The translations under genes and the position numbers were made by a program. The notes below the pieces were generated by a model that saw only the letters and a program-made list of their open reading frames with translations, was not told where the DNA came from and searched no databases. A DNA stretch of 9,963 nucleotides from Methylovirgula sp. (GTDB lineage Bacteria; Pseudomonadota; Alphaproteobacteria; Rhizobiales; Beijerinckiaceae), in the NCBI GenBank assembly GCA_030040215.1, contig JASHUD010000113.1:1-9963 (forward strand), read 5' to 3'. Shown here one piece after another: positions 1 to 6,853 of this stretch. Position 1 is the stretch's first letter. Each line of letters opens with the position of its first letter.

Positions 1-149
1 GCAACGATGGCGCCAAGACTCGCCGGAGCGAGCGACGCTTCGATTCTCGCATCCTGGCCGGCATCGGCCGGAATCGATACGACCAACCCCACGCCAAGGC
101 ACCAAGGCGCTACGACGCCCATTGCCCAGGAAATCTTCAGAAGACCCAT
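1..149 (-). CDS. N-terminal part of an exported protein (signal peptide), truncated by the window edge
   Basis: Forty-nine codons are open from an ATG at 149–147 to the left edge with no stop. The translation has a lysine near the N-terminus (residue 5), a hydrophobic core at about residues 6–26 (SWAMGVVAPWCLGVGLVV), and an Ala-Asp-Ala at 28–30 that fits a signal peptidase I site. The visible mature part begins GQDARIEASL. A GAGGG (166–162) lies 12 bases upstream of the start, which is long but usable; Met10 has no such site and would leave the signal without a basic end. The gene is co-directional with ppdK, 150 bases downstream of its stop. The mature domain is outside the window, so function cannot be read. 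From memory, a cell-wall hydrolase of the SleB type often follows ppdK in rhizobia; this is only a positional guess. Confidence 0.6.
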   Translation of the reverse strand, partial: MGLLKISWAMGVVAPWCLGVGLVVSIPADAGQDARIEASLAPASLGAIV

Positions 150-175
150 ACGCGCGCCGCACCCTCACGGGCGGC

Positions 176-197
176 GGCGTGGCCTTTTTGTCACGCC
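176..197 (-). other. Small hairpin between ppdK and the exported-protein gene
   Basis: GGCGTG and CACGCC form a perfect 6-bp stem. Read on the plus strand it extends to 8 bp with one G·U pair around a CTTTTT loop. On the minus strand, the direction of transcription here, it sits about 26 bases before the downstream ATG. No U-run follows it, so it is not a classical intrinsic terminator of ppdK. It may be a leader stem-loop or chance in GC-rich sequence. Confidence 0.2.
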
Positions 198-299
198 CAC
201 TCGCTCAAATCCGCCCGATCTTGGTTATCTGCGTTTAAGCTTGAAGAGCCGTTTAGGGGGATCCGCGCGGCAAGTTTCAGAATGGGGCAAGCCGGGAGA

Positions 300-2978
300 T
301 CAGGATTCCTGCGCCGCCACCTTGCCGAGCGCCGCCTGCGCCGCCGCGAGCCGCGCGATCGGCACGCGAAACGGCGAGCAGGATATGTAGTTGAGGCCAA
401 TTTTTTCGAAAAAGGCGATGGAAGTCGGATCGCCTCCGTGTTCCCCGCAGATCCCGAGCTTGAGGTCGGGACGCGCCGCGCGGCCGCGCGCCACCGCCAT
501 TTCGACGAGTTCGCCCACTCCCTGCTGATCGATGCTGACGAAAGGATCGATAGGCAGAAGATGGCGCTGCTCGTAGGCGCCGAGGAAAGAGCCCGCGTCA
601 TCCCGCGAAATACCCAGCGCGGTCTGGGTTAGGTCGTTAGTGCCGAACGAGAAGAATTCGGCGGTCGCGGCGATCTCCGCGGCGACGAGGCAGGCGCGCG
701 GCAGTTCGATCATGGTTCCGACGCTGTAGCGGACCTCTTCGCCCCGTTCGGCTGCGACGGCGCGCGCTGTGGCATCGATTTCCGCTTTCACAAGATCGAA
801 TTCCGGCTTGGTGATGACCAGCGGCACCATGATCTCGGGAGCCGGTAAACCCCCCGTCTTGCGTTTCGCTTCGAGCGCGCCTTCGAAGATGGCGCGCGCC
901 TGCATCTGGGCAATTTCCGGAAAGGCGATGGCAAGCCGGCAGCCGCGGAAACCGAGCATCGGGTTCGATTCGTGCAGCTCGGCGGCGCGTCGCTCGAGCT
1001 TGTCTGTGGACACGCCCATGGCCGCGGCGACCTCGGCGACCTCGGCCGGTCGCTTGGGCAGGAACTCATGCAGCGGCGGATCGAAGAGGCGGATCGTCAC
1101 GGGCAGGCCGGCCATGATCTCGAAGAGCGTTGCGAAGTCGCCGCGCTGGATCGGCAAAAGCTTGGCGAGCGCGGCGCGCCGTCCCGCTTCGTCCGTGGCG
1201 AGGATCATTTCGCGCAGCGCGCGGATGCGGTTTGCCTCGAAGAACATATGCTCCGTGCGGCAGAGGCCGATGCCTTCGGCGCCGAAGCGGCGCGCCGCCT
1301 GCGCGTCGGCCGCGGTCTCGGCATTGGCGCGAACCTGCATGCGGCGGCGCTTGTCCGCCCATTCCATGATGGTGGCGAAATCGCCCGACATTTCCGGCTG
1401 CTGCATTTCGACTCGACCGGCGATCACCTGCCCCGTCGTGCCGTCGAGCGTGAGGAGATCGCCCTTTTTCAAGGTCGTACCGGCGGTGCTCATCGTCTCG
1501 TTGCCAAAGTCGACGCGGATCGAACCCGCGCCGGTGACGCAGGGTTTGCCCATGCCGCGCGCCACGACCGCGGCGTGCGACGTCATTCCGCCGCGCGTCG
1601 TCAGAATGCCTTCCGCCGCATGCATGCCGTTGATGTCTTCGGGACTGGTCTCGACGCGAACGAGAATGACTTTACGGCCGGTGCCTTTCAGCTGTTCGGC
1701 TTCCTCGGCGTCGAAAACGATCTCGCCGCATGCCGCGCCCGGCGAGGCCGGCAGTCCGGTGGCGATGACATTGCGCGCCGCGCCCGAGTGGATCGTCGGA
1801 TGCAGCAATTGTTCGAGCGAGGCCGGTTCGATGCGCAAGACCGCTTCTTCCTCGCTGATGAGGCGCGCCTGCGCCATCTCGACGGCAATGCGCAGCGCCG
1901 CCCGGGCGGTGCGCTTGCCGCTGCGGGTCTGCAGCATCCAAAGCTTGCCGCGCTCGACCGTGAATTCGACGTCCTGCATGTCGCGGTAATGACGTTCGAG
2001 CCGCTCGGCGACGCGCTGAAATTCGGCGAACACATCCGGGAGCGCCGTCTGCATCGAAACCCCGTCCGTGCCGGCGGCGTGCCGCGCCTCTTCCGTCAAA
2101 GGCTGCGGCGTCCGCAATCCGGCGACGACGTCCTCGCCTTGCGCGTTGATCATAAACTCGCCGAAAAGTTCCTTGGCGCCGGTCGAGGGATTGCGGGTGA
2201 AGGCGACGCCGGTCGCCGAGGTCTCGCCCATGTTGCCGAACACCATCGCCTGCACGGTGACCGCGGTTCCCCAACTCTCCGGAATGTTGTGGAGCTGCCG
2301 GTAGATCTTGGCGCGCGGATTCATCCACGAGCCGAAGACGGCGCCGATCGCGCCCCAAAGCTGTTCTTCGGGAGCCTGCGGAAACGGGTTGCCGTGCACC
2401 GCCAATATCTTTGCTTGAAATGCACCGATCAGCTTCTGCCAATCTTCAGCAGAAAGTTCCGTATCGAGAGAAAAGCCGCGTTCTTCCTTGAAACTCTCGA
2501 GGATCTCCTCAAAGTGATGGTGCGGCACGCCGAGCACGACGTCCGAATACATCTGGATGAAACGGCGGTAGGAATCGTAGGCAAAGCGCCGGTCGCCCGC
2601 GGCCTGGGCGAGGCCTTCGACCGTCGCGTTGTTGAGGCCGAGGTTCAAGACCGTATCCATCATGCCGGGCATCGAGGCTTGCGAGCCCGAACGCACCGAG
2701 ACGAGCAGCGGCCGCTCGGCATCGCCAAAGCGACGCCCGACGAGCGCGCCGACGTGATCGAGCGCGGCTTTGACCTGCGCGGCAAGCATGTCAGGGTGAC
2801 GGCTGCCGTTCGCGTAGAAATATGCGCAGACTTCCGTCGTGATCGTGAAACCGGGCGGCACCGGCAGACCGAGATTGGCCATTTCCGCCAGGTTCGCCCC
2901 CTTGCCGCCAAGCAAAGCCCGCAGATCGCGGCTGCCTTCGGCCTTTCCGTCGCCGAATGTATAGACCCATTTCGCCAT
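300..2978 (-). CDS. ppdK: Pyruvate, phosphate dikinase
   Basis: Encodes an 892-residue cytosolic PPDK that reversibly converts pyruvate + ATP + Pi to phosphoenolpyruvate + AMP + PPi, at the glycolysis/gluconeogenesis node. The N-terminal ATP-grasp domain starts MAKWVYTFG and carries GGKGANL at 24–30. The swivelling phosphohistidine domain has GGMTSHAAVVARGMGKPCVTG with the catalytic His at 468; Thr466, two residues before it, is the position targeted by the PPDK regulatory protein where that exists. The C-terminal PEP/pyruvate TIM barrel has GTNDLTQ at 779–785 and GICGEHGGDP with the acid/base Cys at 844. Length is close to the usual 870–900. The frame stays open another 144 codons upstream, but that stretch is the shadow of the neighbouring membrane-protein gene; MAKW with AGGA 7 bases upstream is the proper start. 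All key residues are present. The gene lies 103 bases downstream of the HdeD-like gene on the same strand, and whether they share a transcript is unclear. Confidence 0.97.
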   Translation of the reverse strand: MAKWVYTFGDGKAEGSRDLRALLGGKGANLAEMANLGLPVPPGFTITTEVCAYFYANGSRHPDMLAAQVKAALDHVGALVGRRFGDAERPLLVSVRSGSQASMPGMMDTVLNLGLNNATVEGLAQAAGDRRFAYDSYRRFIQMYSDVVLGVPHHHFEEILESFKEERGFSLDTELSAEDWQKLIGAFQAKILAVHGNPFPQAPEEQLWGAIGAVFGSWMNPRAKIYRQLHNIPESWGTAVTVQAMVFGNMGETSATGVAFTRNPSTGAKELFGEFMINAQGEDVVAGLRTPQPLTEEARHAAGTDGVSMQTALPDVFAEFQRVAERLERHYRDMQDVEFTVERGKLWMLQTRSGKRTARAALRIAVEMAQARLISEEEAVLRIEPASLEQLLHPTIHSGAARNVIATGLPASPGAACGEIVFDAEEAEQLKGTGRKVILVRVETSPEDINGMHAAEGILTTRGGMTSHAAVVARGMGKPCVTGAGSIRVDFGNETMSTAGTTLKKGDLLTLDGTTGQVIAGRVEMQQPEMSGDFATIMEWADKRRRMQVRANAETAADAQAARRFGAEGIGLCRTEHMFFEANRIRALREMILATDEAGRRAALAKLLPIQRGDFATLFEIMAGLPVTIRLFDPPLHEFLPKRPAEVAEVAAAMGVSTDKLERRAAELHESNPMLGFRGCRLAIAFPEIAQMQARAIFEGALEAKRKTGGLPAPEIMVPLVITKPEFDLVKAEIDATARAVAAERGEEVRYSVGTMIELPRACLVAAEIAATAEFFSFGTNDLTQTALGISRDDAGSFLGAYEQRHLLPIDPFVSIDQQGVGELVEMAVARGRAARPDLKLGICGEHGGDPTSIAFFEKIGLNYISCSPFRVPIARLAAAQAALGKVAAQES

Positions 2979-2985
2979 GTGCATT

Positions 2986-2989
2986 TCCT
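2986..2989 (-). promoter_or_regulatory. Ribosome binding site that fixes the ppdK start
   Basis: AGGA reads 2989–2986 on the minus strand. It lies 7 bases before the ATG at 2978–2976 (MAKW) but only 1 base before the in-frame ATG at 2984–2982 (MHMAKW). The spacing selects the 2978 start. Confidence 0.6.
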
Positions 2990-3081
2990 GGCTGACGGAT
3001 TTCGGATGCGGGCGAAGCCTGGCGTGCCCCATCCCTAAGCTTAGAACGGAAGGTTTAGAGCGCAATCCGCTAAGATCGGTT

Positions 3082-3675
3082 CTATTCCGAAATCCGCGTT
3101 TGGTGGGTGCGCATCCGCAAGCCGAGAATGAGCCAGCTCGCACCCCAAACGAGAAGATCGAAGCTGAGCAGCAGACCGAGGATAATGAAACTGTTCGCCG
3201 GCCAGCCGAAGAGAATGACGAATCCGACAAGCGCCGTGACGATCCCGGCGAACAGAACCGAGCCGCCTTTGCCGAGATGGGTCGCGGTGTAGATGCGGAT
3301 GACGCCGGTCGCCAGAATGGCCGCCCCGAGCAGCAGCGTGAACAGCGCAGCGGCGACCAGCGGCTTGGCAAGCGCGAAGGCGCCGACCACGATATAGGCG
3401 AGACCGCCAACGATCCAGAGGAAGGAACGCCCCCACGAACGCGACGTTATGCCGATGCTCACTTCGACGCCGCCGGCAAGGATCAGGAAGATGGCGATCG
3501 TGTAGACCGAAGCGATCGTCGCCGAGACGATCAATAGCAGCGCCGCAACGCCCAACAGGATCGTCAGTGTCCCAAAAGCGACAAACCAGCCCCAGCGATG
3601 CCGCAACCGATCGACGCAGGTGCCGATCTTGTCCGGCAGTTCGGCGACGGATCCTGACTCGGTCGGCAAGTTCAT
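3082..3675 (-). CDS. HdeD-family (DUF308) six-helix membrane protein
   Basis: Encodes 197 residues. After a polar N-terminus of about 28 residues there are six hydrophobic segments at roughly 29–50, 53–76, 84–103, 106–128, 138–158 and 161–186, then a short basic tail ending RMRTHQTRISE. The helical hairpins, with motifs such as LTILLGVAALL, AGGVEVSIG, WIVGGLAYIVVGAFAL and LGAAILATGVIRI, are typical of the HdeD/DUF308 inner-membrane family, named for an E. coli acid-resistance protein. The biochemical role of the family is poorly defined. The start MNLPTES is chosen because GGGAG lies 6 bases upstream. The frame remains open 31 codons further to 3768, but that extension (beginning MPKFPIFSQD) is not membrane-like and has no comparable ribosome binding site. 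It is divergent from dxs and upstream of ppdK. Family assignment is fairly sure; any link to acid or stress is inferred from the name only. Confidence 0.8.
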   Translation of the reverse strand: MNLPTESGSVAELPDKIGTCVDRLRHRWGWFVAFGTLTILLGVAALLLIVSATIASVYTIAIFLILAGGVEVSIGITSRSWGRSFLWIVGGLAYIVVGAFALAKPLVAAALFTLLLGAAILATGVIRIYTATHLGKGGSVLFAGIVTALVGFVILFGWPANSFIILGLLLSFDLLVWGASWLILGLRMRTHQTRISE

Positions 3676-4058
3676 GCGTGGCTCCCAAAGCGGCGATGGC
3701 ACGTCGAGCGCGGCCGTTCGATCTGGCCGTCCGGCTGGATCTTGGCTAAAAATTGGGAACTTCGGCAATCTCTAAAGGTTCAAGGCTAAGCCGCAGCGCC
3801 AGAAAGGCGCCGCGTCGGCCGATTTGCCCGAAAACCTGCTTGGATCCCAGTAACCGAAAAGACACAAGCCTCCAAGAAGCCTCGAAAACCGGAGATCCGG
3901 CATGATCTGAACCACTTCCTTGCGTTGCCGCATCCTCCAATCCCGGATATTGAGAGGGTAAGCGACGCCGCTTGAGGTGAATTGTAGCCTTAACCTTCCC
4001 ATATAGTTCAGAAGTTTCATCAGCTAAGATCAAGTTGATCCTCAACCATGAGGCGCCT
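3676..4058. other. Divergent intergenic region between the HdeD-like gene and dxs
   Basis: These 383 bases carry no gene I accept. They must hold the start signals for both directions. On the dxs side, TATAGT (4002–4007) matches the sigma-70 -10 consensus at five of six positions. No good -35 sits 16–18 bases before it: the nearest TTG-type hexamers, 3982–3987 and 3972–3977, are spaced 14 and 24 bases. A 7-base direct repeat AAGCCTC occurs at 3866–3872 and 3877–3883, an 11-base period. CCGGA-GA-TCCGG (3889–3900) is a short inverted repeat. No candidate promoter stood out for the leftward gene. An 82-codon minus-strand ORF (3772–4020) is present but lacks a ribosome binding site and uses host-atypical codons. 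Confidence 0.4.
4028..4040. promoter_or_regulatory. GATCAA-G-TTGATC inverted repeat in the dxs leader
   Basis: A perfect 6+1+6 inverted repeat lies 19 bases before the GTG start of dxs and about 20 bases after the TATAGT -10-like hexamer, so it would sit near the transcription start. The one-base spacer is too small for an RNA hairpin loop, so if functional it would act as a DNA site for a dimeric regulator. No cognate regulator is visible in the window, and chance is possible. Confidence 0.25.
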
Positions 4059-4061
4059 GTG
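4050..4061 (+). promoter_or_regulatory. Ribosome binding site and GTG start of dxs
   Basis: GAGG at 4050–4053, five spacer bases, then GTG at 4059–4061. This decides for the GTG over the upstream in-frame TTG at 4035 and implies a non-ATG start for an essential gene. Confidence 0.6.
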
Positions 4062-5993
4062 ACGACGACTTCGAAGACCCCCCTCCTCGATACGATTCAC
4101 ACTCCGGCAGATCTGCGCCGGCTTGCCGAGAGCGATCTTGCGCAAGTCGCGGCGGAACTGCGGCATGAGACGATCGATGCTGTCTCCGTGACGGGCGGGC
4201 ATCTCGGCGCCGGGCTTGGCGTCATCGAGCTTACCGTGGCGCTGCATTACGTCTTCGATACGCCGCGCGACCGGTTGATCTGGGACGTCGGGCATCAGTC
4301 CTATCCGCACAAGATCCTGACGGGTCGACGCGACCGCATCCGCACCTTGCGCAAGGGAGGCGGCCTTTCCGGCTTCACCAAACGCACCGAAAGCGAATAC
4401 GACCCGTTCGGGGCGGCGCATTCCTCGACTTCAATCTCTGCCGGCCTCGGCATGGCGGTCGCAAGCACGCTCGCCGAAAAGCCGGCCAACGTGGTTGCGG
4501 TCATCGGCGACGGCGCGATGTCGGCGGGCATGGCCTATGAGGCGATGAACAATACCGGCGCGATGCATTCACGGCTGATCATCATCCTGAACGACAACGA
4601 TATGTCGATTGCGCCGCCGTCCGGCGCGCTATCCAATTATCTCGCCCGCCTCGTCTCGGGCGGCGCCTATGCGAGCGTCCGCGAAACCGCCAAGCAACTC
4701 GGCAAGCACCTGCCAAAGTTCATCTATGAACGGGCCCGCAAGACGGAAGAATTCGCCCGCAATTTCTGGGTCGGAGGAACGCTGTTCGAAGAACTCGGCA
4801 TCTATTATGTCGGACCGATCGACGGCCATAACATCGATCATCTTCTGCCGGTGCTGAAGAACGTTCGCGACCGTCCGGGCGGTCCGGTCCTCGTTCATGT
4901 CGTCACCCAAAAAGGCAAGGGCTACGGCCCGGCCGAGGCCGCCAAGGACAAGCATCACGCGGTCAATATGTTCGACGTGGTGACCGGCACGCAGGTCAAG
5001 CCCAAAGCCAATGCGCCAAGCTACACCCGGGTTTTCGCCGACGCTTTGATCAAGGAGGCGGAACGCGATGACAAGATCGTCGCGATCACAGCCGCCATGC
5101 CGTCCGGTACCGGACTCGATCTTTTCGAGAAGGTATATCCGGAGCGCACGTTCGATGTCGGCATCGCCGAGCAGCATGCAGTGACTTTCGCGGGCGGCCT
5201 CGCGACGGAAGGGTTCAAGCCTTTCTGCGCGATCTATTCGACGTTCCTGCAGCGTGCCTACGACCAGGTCGTCCACGATATTGCGATCCAGCATCTGCCG
5301 GTGCGCTTTGCACTCGACCGCGCCGGCCTCGTCGGCGCCGACGGGGCGACGCATGCCGGCTCGTTCGACGTTTGCTATCTCGGCATTTTGCCGGGCTTCG
5401 TGGTCATGGCGGCCGCCAACGAGGCCGAGCTCGTCCATATGGTGGCGACGGCCGCCGCCTATAGCGAGGGGCCGATCGCCTTCCGTTATCCGCGCGGCGA
5501 AGGGGTCGGCATCGAATTGCCGGAACGCGGCCAAATCCTGCCGATCGGCCGCGGCCGCATCGTGCGCGAAGGCGGCAAAGTCGCGATCCTTTCGCTCGGC
5601 ACCCGACTCGCGGCGGCGCTGAAGGCGGCGGAAGATCTTGCCGCCTATGGCGTCTCGACGACGGTGGCGGATGCGCGCTTCGCCAAGCCGCTCGACCTCG
5701 ATCTCATCTTTCAGCTTGCCGTCAATCACGAGATCCTGATCACCATCGAGGAAGGCTCGATCGGCGGCTTCGGCGCGTTCGTGACGCAGGCCATCCTCGA
5801 AGAGGGCCTGCTCGACGGGCGCCGCGCGCACGGCCTGAAATTGCGCTCGATGGTGCTGCCCGACGTCTTCATGGATCACGACAAGCCCGAGAAGATGTAC
5901 GAGAAAGCCGGACTCGATGCGAAAGGCATCGTCGCAAAAGTGCTCGAGACGCTCGGCCGAGCCAAAGACGCCGCGCAGGTCCTAATCGCCTAA
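4059..5993 (+). CDS. dxs: 1-deoxy-D-xylulose-5-phosphate synthase
   Basis: Encodes a 644-residue thiamine-diphosphate enzyme that condenses pyruvate with glyceraldehyde 3-phosphate to DXP. This is the first step of the MEP isoprenoid pathway and also feeds thiamine and pyridoxal synthesis. Visible motifs are GGHLGAGLG with His48, DVGHQSYPHKILTGRRD with His79, the ThDP/Mg motif GDGAMSAG at 150–157 running to NN at 164–165, LNDNDMSI, VGPIDGH at 251–257, and DVGIAEQHAVTF with catalytic Glu371 (E. coli Glu370). The C-terminal domain ends in the usual LPDVFMDHDKPEKMYEKAGL. The start is the GTG at 4059, preceded by GAGG (4050–4053) with 5 bases between, which gives the family-typical opening TTTSKTPLLDTIHTPADLR. 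The frame is also open from a TTG at 4035, but that has no good ribosome binding site. tlyA follows after 116 bases on the same strand. The xseB gene often found directly upstream in related genomes is absent. Confidence 0.97.
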   Translation: MTTTSKTPLLDTIHTPADLRRLAESDLAQVAAELRHETIDAVSVTGGHLGAGLGVIELTVALHYVFDTPRDRLIWDVGHQSYPHKILTGRRDRIRTLRKGGGLSGFTKRTESEYDPFGAAHSSTSISAGLGMAVASTLAEKPANVVAVIGDGAMSAGMAYEAMNNTGAMHSRLIIILNDNDMSIAPPSGALSNYLARLVSGGAYASVRETAKQLGKHLPKFIYERARKTEEFARNFWVGGTLFEELGIYYVGPIDGHNIDHLLPVLKNVRDRPGGPVLVHVVTQKGKGYGPAEAAKDKHHAVNMFDVVTGTQVKPKANAPSYTRVFADALIKEAERDDKIVAITAAMPSGTGLDLFEKVYPERTFDVGIAEQHAVTFAGGLATEGFKPFCAIYSTFLQRAYDQVVHDIAIQHLPVRFALDRAGLVGADGATHAGSFDVCYLGILPGFVVMAAANEAELVHMVATAAAYSEGPIAFRYPRGEGVGIELPERGQILPIGRGRIVREGGKVAILSLGTRLAAALKAAEDLAAYGVSTTVADARFAKPLDLDLIFQLAVNHEILITIEEGSIGGFGAFVTQAILEEGLLDGRRAHGLKLRSMVLPDVFMDHDKPEKMYEKAGLDAKGIVAKVLETLGRAKDAAQVLIA

Positions 5994-6122
5994 AATCAGC
6001 CACCCGATGCCGTACACCGCCAAGATCGCCGTGGTCGGGGGCGTCGACGTGCGCGGCGGCGCACCGCGCGGATCTTTCTTTGCGCAACAGCGGGCGATAA
6101 ACTTCTTCCATGTCCGCAGCAA
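5982..6122 (-). CDS. Candidate small protein (46 residues), antisense in the dxs–tlyA gap
   Basis: A 46-codon minus-strand ORF runs from TTG (6122–6120) to TAG (5984–5982). It begins MLRTWKKFIARCCAKK, continues with an Arg/Pro/Thr-rich stretch, and ends TTAILAVYGIGWLILGD. That is a basic N-terminus plus a hydrophobic C-terminal segment of about 15 residues, short for a full transmembrane helix. GAAGG lies 5 bases before the TTG. By my count 36 of 46 sense codons end in G or C, like real genes here. It overlaps the last 12 bases of dxs and the first 13 of tlyA and covers the whole gap between them. Against it: TTG is the only available start (an in-frame TGA lies a few codons upstream), and antisense frames in GC-rich DNA are often open with G/C-ending codons. 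I recognise no family. Confidence 0.3.
   Translation of the reverse strand: MLRTWKKFIARCCAKKDPRGAPPRTSTPPTTAILAVYGIGWLILGD
6049..6064 (+). other. GC-rich hairpin between dxs and tlyA
   Basis: GTGCGC and GCGCAC form a perfect 6-bp stem around a GGCG loop, about 55 bases after the dxs stop. A T-rich stretch (ATCTTTCTTT, 6072–6081) begins 7 bases after the stem. The gap is too long for a standard intrinsic terminator, but the arrangement could weaken read-through into tlyA or protect the dxs 3' end. Confidence 0.2.
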
Positions 6123-6853
6123 CGCCGCCTTCGCGCCAACGCGCCGATCTCATGCTCGTCGAACGCGGTTTTTTCGACAGCCGCGCCAAAGCGCAGCAGG
6201 CGATCGCCGCGGGACTCGTGCGCATCGATGGCAGGCCGTTGCGCAAACCCTCGGAGCCGATCGGTGCCGCAGCGCACATCGAAGCGTCGGCGCCCTACCC
6301 TTGGGTTTCGCGCGGCGGCGTGAAGCTCGCGGCCGGGCTCGAAGCCTTCGGCTTTCATCCGAAGGGGGCAATCTGTCTAGACGTCGGCGCCTCGACCGGC
6401 GGATTCACCGAGGTGCTGCTGGCGCGTGGCGCGGCCAAAGTCTACGCGATCGACGTAGGCCACAAGCAATTGCATGCGCGGCTCGCCGCCGACCCGCGCA
6501 TCGTGCTCTACGAAGGAAAAGACGCGCGCCGCCTTACGGGAGCCGATTTCGCCGAATCGCCGGGCTTCGTCACCTGCGACGTGAGCTTTATTTCATCGCG
6601 GCTGGTTCTGCCGACGATTTTGGCTTTGGCGGCGCCCCGGGCCACGCTCGTATCCCTCATCAAGCCGCAATTTGAGGTCGGTCCCGCGCATGTCGTCAAG
6701 GGCATCGTCAAGGATGCCGCCGCGCAGAAGGAGGCTTGCGTGCAAATCGAAGCGCTGCTGCGCGACGCCGGTTGGCAGATCGTAGGCTTGACCCTGTCGC
6801 CGATCTTGGGAGCCGACGGCAATCGCGAATTTCTGATCGGCGCCGTACGCTGA
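6110..6853 (+). CDS. tlyA: TlyA-family 2'-O-ribose rRNA methyltransferase (S4 + FtsJ-like)
   Basis: Encodes 247 residues. An S4 RNA-binding domain (about 10–70; RADLMLVERGFFDSRAKAQQ, then GLVRIDG) precedes an FtsJ-type SAM-dependent methyltransferase domain with motif I DVGASTGG at 91–98. The Lys-Asp-Lys-Glu tetrad described for mycobacterial TlyA is recognisable as Lys72 (SRGGVKL), Asp157 (CDVSFIS), Lys185 (LIKPQFE) and Glu240 (GNREFL). The mycobacterial enzyme methylates cytidine 2'-OH groups in 16S and/or 23S rRNA and sensitises cells to capreomycin; whether this homologue makes one or both marks is not visible. An in-frame TAA at 6098–6100 makes ATG 6110 the first possible start, yet no purine-rich ribosome binding site precedes it (AAACTTCTTCC). 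The stop overlaps the next start as TGATG, indicating translational coupling with the downstream methyltransferase. Some annotations call the family a haemolysin, which is misleading. Confidence 0.92.
   Translation: MSAATPPSRQRADLMLVERGFFDSRAKAQQAIAAGLVRIDGRPLRKPSEPIGAAAHIEASAPYPWVSRGGVKLAAGLEAFGFHPKGAICLDVGASTGGFTEVLLARGAAKVYAIDVGHKQLHARLAADPRIVLYEGKDARRLTGADFAESPGFVTCDVSFISSRLVLPTILALAAPRATLVSLIKPQFEVGPAHVVKGIVKDAAAQKEACVQIEALLRDAGWQIVGLTLSPILGADGNREFLIGAVR

Noticed and set aside
972..3038. A 688-codon plus-strand ORF opposite ppdK, and a 406-codon one at 769–1989
   Set aside because: They are antisense to a complete PPDK with all catalytic motifs. Their translations are rich in Arg/Ala/His without domains, as expected when third-position G/C bias keeps the complementary frame open.
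3035..3044. CTAAGCTTAG palindrome in the ppdK leader, and the GCTAAGATC 9-mer repeated at 3069 and 4023
   Set aside because: Short enough to occur by chance in a 10-kb window. No supporting promoter context.
2979..3410. A 144-codon N-terminal extension of ppdK
   Set aside because: It overlaps the HdeD-like gene out of frame, resembles no PPDK N-terminus, and the MAKW start has a well-spaced AGGA.
3756..3780. GGAAC-N16-GGTT, close to the EcfG general-stress promoter motif
   Set aside because: It points toward dxs, about 280 bases away, not toward the HdeD-like gene, and the -10 element differs from CGTT. A near match of this kind is expected by chance.
3971..4005. CTTGAG followed by CCCATATA, resembling a heat-shock (RpoH) promoter upstream of dxs
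   Set aside because: The 21-base spacer is clearly longer than the spacing used by RpoH promoters.
3772..4020. An 82-codon minus-strand ORF (starts MKLLNYMGRLRLQF) in the hdeD–dxs gap
   Set aside because: No ribosome binding site precedes the ATG. It uses AGG five times, and only about 63% of its codons end in G/C by my count, unlike neighbouring genes. I see no known motif. It is not excluded if relatives conserve it.
4629..5879. A 416-codon minus-strand ORF opposite dxs
   Set aside because: Shadow of dxs for the same reason. Low-complexity acidic/basic composition with no recognisable motif.
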